This document shows, piece after piece, positions 24,401 through 35,357 of a DNA stretch of 64,000 bases. The stretch spans positions 27,091-91,090 of the forward strand of contig JASAMV010005931.1 in assembly GCA_030248065.1 (NCBI GenBank), in the 5' to 3' direction. The notes under the pieces are model-generated. The model was not told where the DNA came from. It searched no databases and was given only the letters and a program-made list of their open reading frames with translations. Origin of the DNA: Rhynchonema sp. JSB1_4 (Eukaryota > Nematoda > Chromadorea > Monhysterida > Xyalidae). Position numbers and translations under genes: made by a program. Numbering within the stretch: the first letter of the stretch is position 1; each line of letters begins with the position of its first letter.

Positions 24401-27400
24401 AAACTTTCTATGTGAAAAGACATGTATTAACCTTCAGCCGGTTGGATGACTTTGCCGTTTCCCAGCAAAAGGCCTGGCGCTGGCAGTTGACGACCGTTGA
24501 TCTGTTAGGACATGAAACATCATACATATTCGTGCTAGAACACCGAACGGCAATGGGCATGTTTTGACATGCAGCCCTTGTATGGTAAATTTCTAATTTC
24601 GTTGCCTCACGCATTCTTACAGACGCAGGAAAACTCCCGTTCGAAGTCGAAGCAGGCAACAAGCTCAACACACAGTCAACAAGCCACGCAGCTGGCTCGT
24701 GTGCGTTTCGAATGTTTCAGCCACACAAGCTGTGTGTGTCAGCTGCGTGGCTTGTTGACTGTGTGTTGAGCTTGTTGCCTGTCTCGACTTCGAACGGGAG
24801 TTTTCCTGCGTCTGTAAGAATGCGTGAGGCAGCGAAATTAGAAATTTACTATAGTACCTGAAGCATATTTGTGTCCAAGGTGACACCGAAACTGTCCATG
24901 AATGGATTAGACAATTGTTGACCCTGTGCGTCCCTCAACATGTTGATGATGTCCTGCTTGCGTTGCGGTGCTGGACGGTTGGAGTTCTGGGATTGGATAT
25001 CGGTTACGGAGATCGTTAGAGCTTGGGTAGTGATAATAACAGGGACTTTGCTCGTCGAGTCAAGAAAGACATATTTGAGATTCAAGCACTGCGTTGGCAA
25101 AGGAAGCCTCGCTGTAAGTTATCCATCACTTCACAACAGTCCCGACATGTGAGACGTTGTGCGCCCATTCGTTATCATGCCCATCGGTGGCTCTTAACGC
25201 ACATATTACAGTGGCACCCATGAACAACTCTGATGATAAAAAATGACCAAAAAACCAACCCTGATGAGTCTTGAGGTCTGTTCACCAGTGACACGAGTGT
25301 TGTTCACCTTCTGAGGCATGTCGGCCAACGCACAGAACTCCATCGGGATCTCGATGTGTCGCTGTTTGGAGCCCAGCGACAAACACGGCAGATTGGGCAA
25401 CGTGACTGGGTTGTTGCGCTCGATGAAATAGTCGAACACGGTCAGCTCGGCGCCATCGCGTGTCGTGAATCTGTAGTGTGGCTGACATCTGCGAGCATCG
25501 AATTGCATCTGCCGCTCACAAAATTGATCACGCCTGACTTTCTCTATCAGGCATATTTCGAGATTTACTCATGTTGTCAGTAATTCCGCCCAGCGTGAAA
25601 GTTGTTCCCAGATATGGAAACAAGTTTAACGTGGGCCGAATCATATCACTGCGACCACGAATCGCGTTTATATTACGCTAATACAAATAAACTACCTGAT
25701 ATTTCTGGGCGCTTCAGCCATCTGCATGAACTTGAACATTCGTTCCTTGCCCTGGCCCATGTAATTGGTGCGGATCTTGAGTCCCTTCAGTTCACGACCC
25801 AGCAATCGAACCCATTCGGGCAACAGCGTTGTCGTCGGGGTGATCTGCAAGTTGTACGGCATAAAAATTTTGTTATCACCTACATACATACATACATGCA
25901 GCAATGATTACAAAAGAATCACGCATGGCTATCTCAGACAAAGACAGCAACCTCTTAAGGGCGAACTAAGGTTAAATCCGGAATCCGGAAATAATTTGCA
26001 TGCAAAAATACAAAACATTTCTGGGCTCCGGAAATATTTCCGGAAAACGCAAGAATTTACATGCAAAAATAACGCGTTTTCCGGAAATAATTCCGGATTC
26101 CGATTTCCGGATTCAACCTAAGCCCGCCCTTAGTAATCTTAGTGCTTCGATGATTCGCTCCCGTTGACTCTGTGGAACAGACGCTTTCAGAGAGAATGGT
26201 AAAATACATACATATGATTCCAATTGTCGTTAAGAAGTATTCACCTGATTTGGTTGATATTTCTTTTGTGGCCCGTCGTTGCCCTTGTTGAGTATGTCGC
26301 ACAGAAACTCGATTACCGAGCACTGTTTGTAGAAGGCGGTGTGCGTGACTGGAAACGGAGGCGGAACACTAGTTGATACAGAGCTGGTCAGTCATGTCTG
26401 GCTCAAGTTACTGAAACTTTTTTCAATTTTTAAGCTCCGAGTAAACTTACTATCGACATTAATGAGCGGTGTAAAATCATCGCCGACTTTTGCGGCCGAA
26501 TGGAATCCACGCCACATTTCGCGTCCCATGCTCAACGGTGGTGCCGGCTCGTTGCTGGGTCGGGTGTAGATGGACTTGCCGTGTGGATACCATTTGATTG
26601 ACTCGCTGTGAGATGTGTAATTGGTTGCATGATAAAATTATCAAGCCTTCAATGGGCATGATAACAATGTAGTTGTCCGTGTGGTCAGCTTGTCAACGAT
26701 GGGACACAGTGCACACAGTTTCTACCAGTGCGCGCTGCGACACTGCATATTGAAACATCACAGCAACAACAGAGGTTAACTAACGGGTTTCCGGGATATC
26801 GCAGCCATTGCGACAGTATGACGTCCACAATCTGTACGGGTGCCATTGTTCGGTCGTCCAGCTCTCCGTACGATTCCTTCATGTCAACAATGTGTGACCC
26901 GGTGTACTGCATCCGAACACTGTAGTCTGACGTACGATCGTCGGTCGATAGTTTGTAGTTGGACAACTCAAACGTGCGCTGCAAAAATAGTGAATTGTAG
27001 TGCAACAAATATCAAAAGGTTCATAATCCTGTTGTGTTGGGATTGACTGGTACTTTTTACATTGATCGGTCAATTACCATAGTATCCAATATCACTGAAC
27101 ACGGTGAACGTGATATCGGCAAAAATGTTTTCGATAAAATATAAATTGACGTTGGTGATCTGCGGCGAGATGTGCCTTACCATACCATTCAGGAAATGTT
27201 TGGATGGATTCTTACACCAAGTCATTGTCTGACCAATATCATGCCTATCGGAGCGCGTTTTGCCATGTGCTGTGGTGCCAATAAATTGGCGAAAAGCGGG
27301 TCAGGAAAAAATGTCGTAGCTTCAAACCGTGCCCACCTCTCCGTTGCCCAACGGCAACTTTGTGAGCGCGTAGCAACACTTGCTGTCGTCATAGACTTGC

Positions 27401-28518
27401 GCGAAACGATTCGTGAATACGTTCTCGTTCTTGCTGACCAACTCCCAGAATAACTCGCGGTTGTCGTCTCTGGAAACAATCAGCTGCCGCTCATTTTTTT
27501 GTAATTTACCCGTTCTTTTCCGGGTCGCTCAACGACACAGAGCGCGTGACATCGAATCGGTGTTCCAAAATGACCAAAGTGATTGCAAACTGTGACCAAC
27601 TTGTTCAGTTTCCGCTTCGACGTCCAATCGACCTGATATCGCTGCACAATCAACGCCCGAGCACCTGCGCTTGACATGCCGATTGTGAGCGTGAAAAAGT
27701 TGGTCTCCAACATGATCTTGCGACCGAGGGTGCCCTTGCTCGGACGTTTCATCACCGTTTTCTTCAAAATATTCGCTAGTTCATTGTGCCTTCTTGGTCG
27801 CCGATGGATAGTGAAGCATCCTTTGTGTTACGTGCCACCAATGGGCGTGATAGCAACAGTGTCGGAAACATATAGTTGCACACACTAGCACGCAAAAACT
27901 TTTAAACCAAACAGTGCACTCACAATTTTCAACATGCCCATTTTCTCAGCGGTGTTGTCAACGAGTGCTTGCAACTCCTCCCCCGATGGATCACGTCCAG
28001 CTGGTGATGTGGGTGTGGGGGGCACAGAGATGGGGGTGACACTGCCATTGCCTGAATCGGTGGTTGCTGCTTGCTGGGCACGACGACCTCGGCCTCGACC
28101 GCGACTACGACCTGGCGTGTTGATTCAACGGTAGTATTTGGATCGCCATATGCGCAGTGGCATGCAAATCGGCGAGTAAGGCTTATTGTAATGTAGTTGA
28201 CGTAAGTTATCCTGCTCAGACTGATGCACCTGTATTTTTTCGCCTTGCTTCGTTTGGGGCTGCTTGAGCACTGTGCATCAGTCTATGCATGGGGCAACTT
28301 GCATCAAATCACACCACAATTAAGCAGTAGGCGATGATTTCAAACCATCACTCAAGTTGTGAAAAAGTCTGAATTTCCCAGCAAAGTGCAACTAAGTGTC
28401 GAAATAAAGGTGATCAATCCAATCTTAATAGAACAAGGCAAGGTCTACCTCCAGTGGCCACCGTTGTCGCCGAGCTCACTCCACTCGACTCGGCTGCGTC
28501 TTTCTCATTGTCTGCCAT
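21413..28518 (-). CDS. Argonaute protein (AGO clade), complete, 20 exons
   Basis: Exons in order: 28518-28449, 28111-27924, 27761-27601, 27469-27337, 26978-26785, 26605-26451, 26348-26245, 25844-25696, 25488-25260, 24986-24858, 24501-24432, 24369-24252, 24158-23965, 23677-23594, 23508-23412, 23350-23203, 23032-22889, 22695-22459, 22351-22161 and 21545-21413; 975 codons. Small-RNA-guided silencing protein. An RG-rich tail ([10 protein letters not shown]) is followed by the N domain ([15 protein letters not shown]), L1 (GREMWRGFH), PAZ ([13 protein letters not shown]), MID and PIWI. MID keeps the 5'-phosphate pocket: Y631, K635, Q647 and K679, at human AGO2 spacings. The PIWI tetrad is D709 (DVTHP), E748, D780 (FRDGVSEG) and D918 (IPAPVYLAD) where AGO2 has His; spacings equal AGO2 within one residue. 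The C-terminus ends [12 protein letters not shown], like the usual YFA/YFV. Slicing is probable but untested. It is AGO-like rather than PIWI-like; the exact nematode clade was not decided. Confidence 0.95.
23780..23940. repeat. GTCGGGTGTC phrase repeat in an Argonaute intron
   Basis: Several copies of GTCGGGTGTC and near variants (GTCGGGTGCC, GTCGGGTTTT) occur within about 160 bp of the intron between the exons at 23594-23677 and 23965-24158. The phrase matches the larger array at 37380-37890. Confidence 0.55.
24581..24854. mobile_element. Long-hairpin MITE filling an Argonaute intron
   Basis: The arms (TATGGTAAATTTCTAATTTC inward, and the complement ending at GAAATTTACTATA) match over about 120 bp. 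They include AACACACAGTCAACAAGC and GACGCAGGAAAACTCCCG. A short unique loop (about 24705-24740) lies between. The element makes up most of the 356-nt intron 24502-24857, and its outer end directly abuts the splice donor (GTACTATAG on the minus strand). Confidence 0.85.
25955..26134. mobile_element. Inverted-repeat MITE in an Argonaute intron (TAAGGGCG ends)
   Basis: The left end TTAAGGGCGAACTAAGGTT and the right end AACCTAAGCCCGCCCTTAG are complementary. The interior is dominated by TCCGGAAAT / ATTTCCGGA words in both orientations and two copies of CATGCAAAAATA. It lies within the intron 25845-26244, clear of the splice sites. Confidence 0.7.
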
Positions 28519-31448
28519 TGTTGCGGTCGTTAAAAATCAAGCAGCTTTTTATATCAAAGAGTGGCCCGAACGCCGATTGCGCTTTTTGCTCGCCGGTCAC
28601 CCTGAAAAAAAACCGAGCGTTGTAAATCATGTATGCATATAGGTCAATCGTGCGCCGCAGTCCCGAATGCCAATGCTCTTATCACTGGAAACGCGAAACG
28701 AACAGAATCAAACGAAATATACAGCCGTCGGTCAGGCCCTACCCATAGGCGCATTGCTCAAATATTTTGTTGTGAACATAATGATCTGTGAAATGAAACG
28801 AAGCTGAGCTCTTAGGCACAAATGACTGGATTAAGTAGGTAGCCTAACTTTGGAACACTGATTTGGATCTGCGAGTATGAAAAGAAATCGCAAGAGAGAT
28901 CGTGTTGGGGCACGAACTTGGTCTGAACTGTGCGTCTCTGTCGGTCATCATTTGCTGCAGATCCGCATATTTTAGTTGCTTTTATCGGGCTCAATCACCA
29001 CACCACACACTTGGCGAATCGCCTTGTTCAACATAAACTGTATGACGTCACACACATCTGGCTCATGTTACTACGAAAAGGACAGAAACATTGTTTAGAA
29101 AAGCCCGCACACAAAAGGTATACGTTATCGCAAAACGTTTGCGTAAATAAGTTCACTGTATCAACATGCAAATTTTCAACGAACTGAACATGTACCAAAG
29201 TGCAGTGCGTGCTCGACTCTCCACAACAACCACTCACAAAATTGAAAGACACTTTAACACTGAATTATTGAACAGCAAACAGGTTCTCGGCCACAAATGG
29301 TGTTTCCAAAATTAGCGGTCAATGCACATACACGTCAAACACGAATAAGAACGAACACGGAACGGAACGCATTTGCCTCGCTATTCAAACGTTTTTTTTC
29401 AAACCGTGTTCAGATTGTTCTTGCAAAGGGAAATAAACTAAAGAAACGAAGATTGGCGTTTAATAATAGGCAATGCATCTAGGTTGTCCGTGCATAAACA
29501 TACTTCAGAACAAAAAGAGCAGTACGTACACCTTAAGGCTTGGCAACCAACGAAGCACCCAGAAAGGAAGATATGGGGTGGGTGTGGGTTGTAGGTGGGT
29601 AAGATGCTCCGCTCCTAACTGAACCTGGGCAAACCAAGCAAAACATGTACGCAACAGCGTAGGACAGACAGGGACACATTTTGCTGCAATTGTGTACACC
29701 CACGTGTATTCGTTTTGATCGTGTGTAGTGTACGTTCGACTACGCACGCCTAATCTGTGGTCTAAAGGGAATAATCGTGTGAAGGGCCTGGCTGTGAGCT
29801 ATGTGTTATACGTATATGCCTTGCACACCCCAAAATGACCTTGATGTGTGCTATTAATGTGTGTTTTCAACATCCCGAACCTGGACCAGAACCGCTCTGG
29901 ACTCACGGAGCCTGATCTGATCGCACCAATTTATCACACAGCGACAGCCATGGCTGCGTTCTTAGATTTTCTGCTATGGGCTCACTCAGCTTCAGGCACA
30001 CGTCAATAATACTGGGGCAGGCACAAAACCCTATGATCCACTGCTGGTTGCCCAGAACAAAAGCGTTTACAATCGTTACACCAACTTCAACAAGCATTTG
30101 AGGGTCTTCTGTTGTTGTGAACGAGAGAAGGAGAGTATAACGGGCATTTTGAGACTCGTTTTCTGATACTTTTCGCGGCATTTCGCATTGGTTACCAACC
30201 AGGGTTCGTGCACAGCCTGGAATTGATATAATGTGCTGAATTCAACTGTTCTGTCCATTGGAGCACGTGTTGCATTGCATCCATCCATCTTCACTGGTTG
30301 TGAGGCGGACGCCCGGCTGTGCATCACTGCTGACGACCTTGTGAGCACCGAGCAGTGATGGTTGACGCGAGCGTAGATCCAGCGGTTGTGGGACATCGTC
30401 GCTTTTTGTCACATGGTCGTGCGTTATGTTAGGAAAAGCTTAAGCCTTAGCCCAGTCATAAGCCGAAACCTAAACTCAGGGTAGTTGAAAATACGTGCGA
30501 CAAGTCAAAACGCGCGATGATGTCCCGGACCGAACCAGCTCATCAGCGTCACGGGGCTATCTGGTGCATTCGCCCTGACGATGACCTGGTGCACCGCCCG
30601 TCGGGAGCAGGTCGAAACGGGCAGCCAAAAACATGCTGTACACTTCATAATGTGATTTATGTTGCCAAGCGATAACGCATACGAGACATTGCCTTGCAAC
30701 TTCAGACGAAAATGAGATATCCATCAGCATCTGAACTGATGTGCGGAAAACTGCCCCCTGAATTCATGATGACCGTCTTTTTACATGAAGCCGCAATCAC
30801 AACACGCAGCCTTTGCCACATTGCAACATCAACTCAACGACAGACACGTGCTATCCACAATCGTGGTCAGGGCGGTGTTGTGTCACTTGCCACATGTCGA
30901 ATGTGAGGTGTGGACCCAACAAATTTCATGCGACAGAAATATTTGTGATTGAAATTGCGTGGTGCAAAAGTTGATCTGTGATTTCTCATAGGTCCCCCTG
31001 GTGACAAAGCGCTGGTGAGCATTGTCTTGCGAATGCAGAAGCCGAGCGCCGAACAAGGGTCAAAATGAACGGATCCACATGCTACACCGTCAGTCAGCTA
31101 TTTTAGACACTAGTGCCTCAACGGATCACAATGTGAATACTGCCCATGTCATTTTGTCAAATGGGCGGTTGTCCGTGGATGTCGTTGCACTCGTTCATAA
31201 AGCGTGTCCTTTGTCACATGCCTCTGCATTGCGCAGGACGGGAACCATAATATATTCAGGGAATGTATTTTGTATTGTTCGACATGTGATGGTTAATGTA
31301 TACGTATTTCTCAGCAAGGTTACAACTCGAAGAGTCACGAAATTAACTTATTTTTATCATCGGTCAGTTGCACTCCAGAAAAGAAATGCAGTTGGCAATC
31401 ACAATGGATCAAACGTCAATATCAAGATCATATACCTGGCAGCACCAA
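28519..31448. other. Interval between Argonaute and UPF0598, no firm gene
   Basis: This includes the Argonaute promoter region at its left end. Short minus-strand frames at about 30345-30400 (MSHNRWIYARVNHHC), 30180-29905 and 30500-30660 look somewhat coding but could not be joined in phase, so no gene is called. A degenerate reversed TTAGGC run lies at 30435-30470. Confidence 0.4.
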
Positions 31449-32321
31449 TCAATTCACTTCATTATGGTCAGTCACAGCATCCAACAGCTCATTGGTCAAT
31501 GTCAGTCGCTGTCCGTTCCATCGAATGTGCGTCGGTGGCTGTTGATCGCCGTTTTCAAAATCGAACGATTTCGCCAACTCCAACGCCAACGCCGATCTGA
31601 CGAGTGCCACACCGCCGTACTGGCCGGTGGTTGGGTAATAGACACGACCAGACGCTGGCAACATGCACAGTCGGTTGGGATCGAACGGCACAATCAACAG
31701 ATCGGATGCGTGATTGTATGACAGGTATTCGCGTTGATCATCGTCAATTGAAACATCTGCAGACTTTGACTGTCGGCGACGACGATTGAGCAGCTCGGAG
31801 GGACGGAATTTGAGAATGTGCGTGTAGACAATCGGCACGTCATCACAACGAACGAAGTTCTGCTCGCGGCCGCACAGACTCAGCCAGGGAAAGTGTTCGT
31901 CATATTTGCCAGATGTGTTGACGCGCAGACGTTTGAAGAAGAATTCGAGGAACACCTTGTCTGAAATCGAGTGCGTTCGCTCGATTACAAACGAACGCCA
32001 AATCTTGAAACCTGCCAAACGAAGATGCAGATCACACCTTTGAAACACGACGTGAAATTTTTCATGCGCGCATCGTCCAAGAACAGCTGAAGTGATAAAA
32101 TCAGGATGCACCATGCATAACTTTTGATTGTTTGTTGTCTCACAAACCTGCCCGTGATGATCTATGTAATAGAAATACTCTCGTACGCCTGACTCCGGTT
32201 CGAATCCCTGAGTGTAGCCGACAACGTGTTGAACACTGGCACTTTTAGTCGAATCACACAGATACCGTTTGCAATCATGGTACAGACTCGTGCGACGCGA
32301 ATAAAATATCAGTTTCTTCAT
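31449..32321 (-). CDS. UPF0598 family protein (human C8orf82 homologue), complete
   Basis: Exons 32321-32148, 32086-32038 and 31960-31449 encode 244 residues; the human protein is somewhat shorter. The conserved words of the family follow in order: GFEPESGVREYFYYIDHHGQ at the end of exon 1; LFLDDARMKNFTSCFK in exon 2; FFKRLRVNTSGKYDEHFPWL, SLCGREQNFVRCDD, and VPFDPNRLCMLPASGRVYYP in exon 3; then VALVRSALALELAKSF. The biochemical function is not established to my knowledge; the human protein is reported as mitochondrial. Exon 3 is taken to start at 31960 (after TTTCAG) because that restores the K-DKVFLEFF join. The ATG at 32321 is the first in frame after a stop. Confidence 0.9.
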   Translation of the reverse strand: MKKLIFYSRRTSLYHDCKRYLCDSTKSASVQHVVGYTQGFEPESGVREYFYYIDHHGQVCETTNNQKLCMVHPDFITSAVLGRCAHEKFHVVFQRCDLHLRLAGFKIWRSFVIERTHSISDKVFLEFFFKRLRVNTSGKYDEHFPWLSLCGREQNFVRCDDVPIVYTHILKFRPSELLNRRRRQSKSADVSIDDDQREYLSYNHASDLLIVPFDPNRLCMLPASGRVYYPTTGQYGGVALVRSALALELAKSFDFENGDQQPPTHIRWNGQRLTLTNELLDAVTDHNEVN

Positions 32322-32414
32322 TTCAGCAGACCTTTTATGATGATCTGTAATGTTATGGGATATGTGGGCGAAAGAGGTGGGGAAACCCCAAGACACATGG
32401 AAAACTGACTTCCC

Positions 32415-32480
32415 AGGCTTAGGCTTAGGCGTGGGCTTAGGTTTACTTTTAGGCTCAGGCTTAGGCCAAACCTTGAGCCG
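32415..32480 (+). repeat. Degenerate interstitial TTAGGC (telomere-type) run
   Basis: It reads GGCTTAGGCTTAGGCGTGGG followed by CTTAGG, TTTTAGGCTCAGGCTTAGGC. TTAGGC is the telomere repeat of nematodes. Shorter relatives are at 3561-3580, 5029-5086, 34394-34448 and 41783-41800, and reversed at 30435-30470 and 43018-43040. Confidence 0.65.
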
Positions 32481-32711
32481 ATCCGCGCGCTCTAACGCAA
32501 AATCAAAAATTTGCATTTTCTGTCTCTCAAGGCAGGTGTCTTGCTTGGGGTTTCCCAAAATGCCGACCATTCTTCTCATATCATCTCACACTCGCGTTGA
32601 AAACAAAACTTGCATGCTGTCGAGAGTTGAAGATAACATGTTCCACATGCACCATTTTGTATTCTATAGCAATTTCTAGCTTCAATGCCCTACAATAAAT
32701 GCGCCCCACTG

Positions 32712-33309
32712 TTAAAGGGGAAATTGCACATTCCTAATCGCCCTTCAAACTTTGAAAGTGCTTAGACTGCAGTCTGGGCATCACAAAACTCAAATTATTT
32801 AGTATGAATTTGCTAAGATGCATCCATGAGATGCAGTTCAAAAGGAACCGCCGGGAAGAAAATTTGCCGCGGACCGGCCGAATTTCTACCTGCACATTCA
32901 GGGTTTCAAATGGTCTCGATGCGATCTGCTGTTTGCGTCAGAACAAAATGTTTCAGCCCACTCGCCACGCTGGTTGCACGGGCGATGCAGCACGCAATGA
33001 AAGAGAATGACGAAATTTTCGAAATTTCTTTTGCGAGATGTGGCAAGTTGGCTGGTGCACCATGGAACATTTTGTTCTGACGCGAATATTAGCATATCGC
33101 GTCGAGACCATTTGAAACCCTGAATGCGCAGGTAGAAATTCGGCCGGTCCGCGGTGAATTTTCTTCCCGGCAGTTCCTCTTTATTTGCATCTTGTGGTTG
33201 CACGTCTGAGAATTCGCAACAAGTGGTTTGACTTTTGTGATGTCCAAACTGTTATCTAAGCCCTTGTAAAGTTTGAAGGGCGAAACGGAATGTGCAATTT
33301 CCCCTTTAA
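32712..33309. mobile_element. TTAA-flanked foldback element 1 (piggyBac-type MITE)
   Basis: It is flanked by TTAA on both sides, with terminal repeats beginning AAAGGGGAAATTGCACATTC and arms of roughly 250 bp that pair with each other. Inner landmarks shared with its neighbour are CGGACCGGCCGAATTTCTAC and its complement GTAGAAATTCGGCCGGTCCG. TTAA target duplication is diagnostic of the piggyBac superfamily. No transposase is present. Confidence 0.85.
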
Positions 33310-33957
33310 AGGGAAAATTGCACATTCCTAATCGCCTTTCAAACTCTACAAGTGGTTAGACAGCAATGTGGGCATCATGAAAGTCAAATCCCTTTGTACA
33401 AAGTCTCAAACATGTGCCCAGGAGAAGCATATTAAAAAGAACCGTCGGGAAGAAAAATCGGCGCGGACCGGCCGAATTTCTACCTGCGCATTCAGGCAAA
33501 TTGCCTGATCAAAAAGCTGTCAAGACGACAGAATGTTTCGCATGATTCTTGAAACTCACCAACTATAGAATTTCGCTTTTCTTTATGTTTCGAATTTCGA
33601 CGAATCGTTCCAGCGTGACAAGCAGAGCATGAAACATTTAGCAGACACGCTGGAACAATTCGTTGAAATTCGAAATATAAAGAAAAGCGAAATTCTATAG
33701 TTAGTGAGTTTCAAAAATCGTGCGAAACACTCCGTCGCCTTGAGAGCTTTTTGATCAGGCAATGTGCCTGAATGCGCAGGTAGAAATTCGGCCGGTCCGC
33801 GCCGAATTTTGTTCCCAGTGGCTTGTCTTAAACGGAATCTTTTGGGTACATGTTTGAGAGTTTATACCAAATGATTTGACTTTTGTGATGCCCACATTGC
33901 TGTCTAAACACTTGTAAAACTTGAAAGGCGATTAGGAATGTGCAATTTCCCCTTTAA
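33306..33957. mobile_element. TTAA-flanked foldback element 2, adjoining element 1
   Basis: It has the same ends and the same GGCCGAATTTCTACCTG landmarks as element 1, but a different centre: an inner hairpin with GAATTTCGCTTTTCTTTATG and the complement. The left TTAA is shared with element 1; the right TTAA is at 33954-33957. The arms total close to 300 bp, so a transcript would form a long double-stranded RNA. Confidence 0.85.
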
Positions 33958-35357
33958 CGTCAGGTTCTAAACCCAAACGCTAACAGTGCGCGGTTCTGAA
34001 ATATTGCGAACAGCTGTCTCTTTGTCTGTTGTCCAAATGTTCCAATTTTCGCGTCTAGGCATTAACTATGGGGCGCATTTTGTTGCACGGCATCGAATTT
34101 AGAAAGTCACCATGAACAATGTAAAATCCCAAATCAGCAGCAGCATCTGAATGTTTCACTGATCTGCCACCTCCGAACTTGGGCTGGTTAACCATAAATG
34201 TAATAAAGAATAAAGACAGGACTGCACGCACCGGGGTCAATATCATCACGAAGCGACGAAACCGAAATGGGTTAAACGCAGACATTTCATGCAGATTTCT
34301 TAGGCGGTAAAAAACGGTGGACAGAAAACTCGATGTGAAAGAGAGATAAACTTGGCCGGCCAACTTTCGACCGGCGTACTTTTGCAAAGCCCAAACAGGT
34401 TTAGGCTTGCGTTTAGCCTAGGCTTGGGCTGCACGGGCTTCGGCTTAATCTTCTGAACAAAAATATCAACAGGTACTTAAAATTAGGCTGATTTGATTGG
34501 GCTTTGGCAAAGGCTGCTTGGGCTTTGGCTCAACCTATTCGGGTTTAGCTTTTTAAATTGCCCCCCACTCGCTGAACATAGTGCTTTCTGGGAACGTTTC
34601 TCATCCGTTTTCAGGGCGTTAGAAAAATCGATAAAGACTGATGAAAATAAAAGGACTACGACCAAAACATAAAACGAAACGGGAAAGAAACCAAAGTAAG
34701 AGACACAGAGAATCGAAGAAAAGTGACTACTGGACTGAAACGCAGCTTCTTGTATAAGCCCGGACGCCAAGCTGGCGTCCACTTTTGCGTTCAGGCATCA
34801 ACGCTCAACTCCTCCTACTTTATGACGTCACATTTATCGATTTATTTCTGAATTACCGCGTGTTGCCTGTTTTATCAAGTTCAGTACACAGACACTTTTG
34901 TGTAGCGCGGTATTCAGTACACAGTCGTTACACACGTTATTCGCGTATTGTCGGCGTCGGTTTTGTCAGCGATTCAGTTTCGAATTTTTATTTTAATTTG
35001 GGTGAATTTAATCTTTTGCTGCTTCATGGCAACTGTCGACGACAGAAGTCACGTGGGTGCGCGCGAGGTTTAAAAATCTCATCTCATTCCGAGCGGATCT
35101 GGACTGGACGCACCCTTCGCCAAACTTTTCCTCATCAGCCCCATTATGATCGCTCATAATTTCATTCATTTCGTTTAGGGGTTCGCACCATTTTTATGCT
35201 TTGCTTTTAGTAGCACCGCCAGCCACCGATCAAGTGAAAACAACACACGAACGACGGATGTGACCAACTTTATTTCCACTCACTGTCACTGAACAAATCA
35301 CCGCAAGCACCCGCTCTAATTTCAAAGGTGCCCAAAGTCTTGCGTGTCTCGTACTGA

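Larger units (their letters stand above)
32322..35357. other. Interval between UPF0598 and PIAS: foldback elements and a telomere-like run
   Basis: It holds a TTAGGC-like run (32415-32480), two foldback elements (32712-33957) and a second TTAGGC-like run (34394-34448). A 110-codon minus-strand frame at 34387-34055 has a hydrophobic stretch (VRAVLSLFFITFMV). It also has an acceptor-like AAACATTCAG within it and no recognised family, so it is left uncalled. Confidence 0.45.

Noticed and set aside
29903..30699. Minus-strand frames that look partly coding
   Set aside because: They could not be joined in phase with acceptable splice sites and match no family I recognise.
31022..31600. 192-codon plus-strand frame
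   Set aside because: Its right part is antisense to the conserved UPF0598 exon and it has no recognisable domain.
32180..32215. GGTTCGAAT B-box-like word near a possible tRNA
   Set aside because: It is the antisense of the conserved GFEPESG codons of the UPF0598 gene, and there is no A-box at tRNA spacing.
34055..34387. 110-codon minus-strand frame with a hydrophobic segment
   Set aside because: No family, no supported neighbours, and an acceptor-like AAACATTCAG inside; it could be noise or one exon of an unseen gene.
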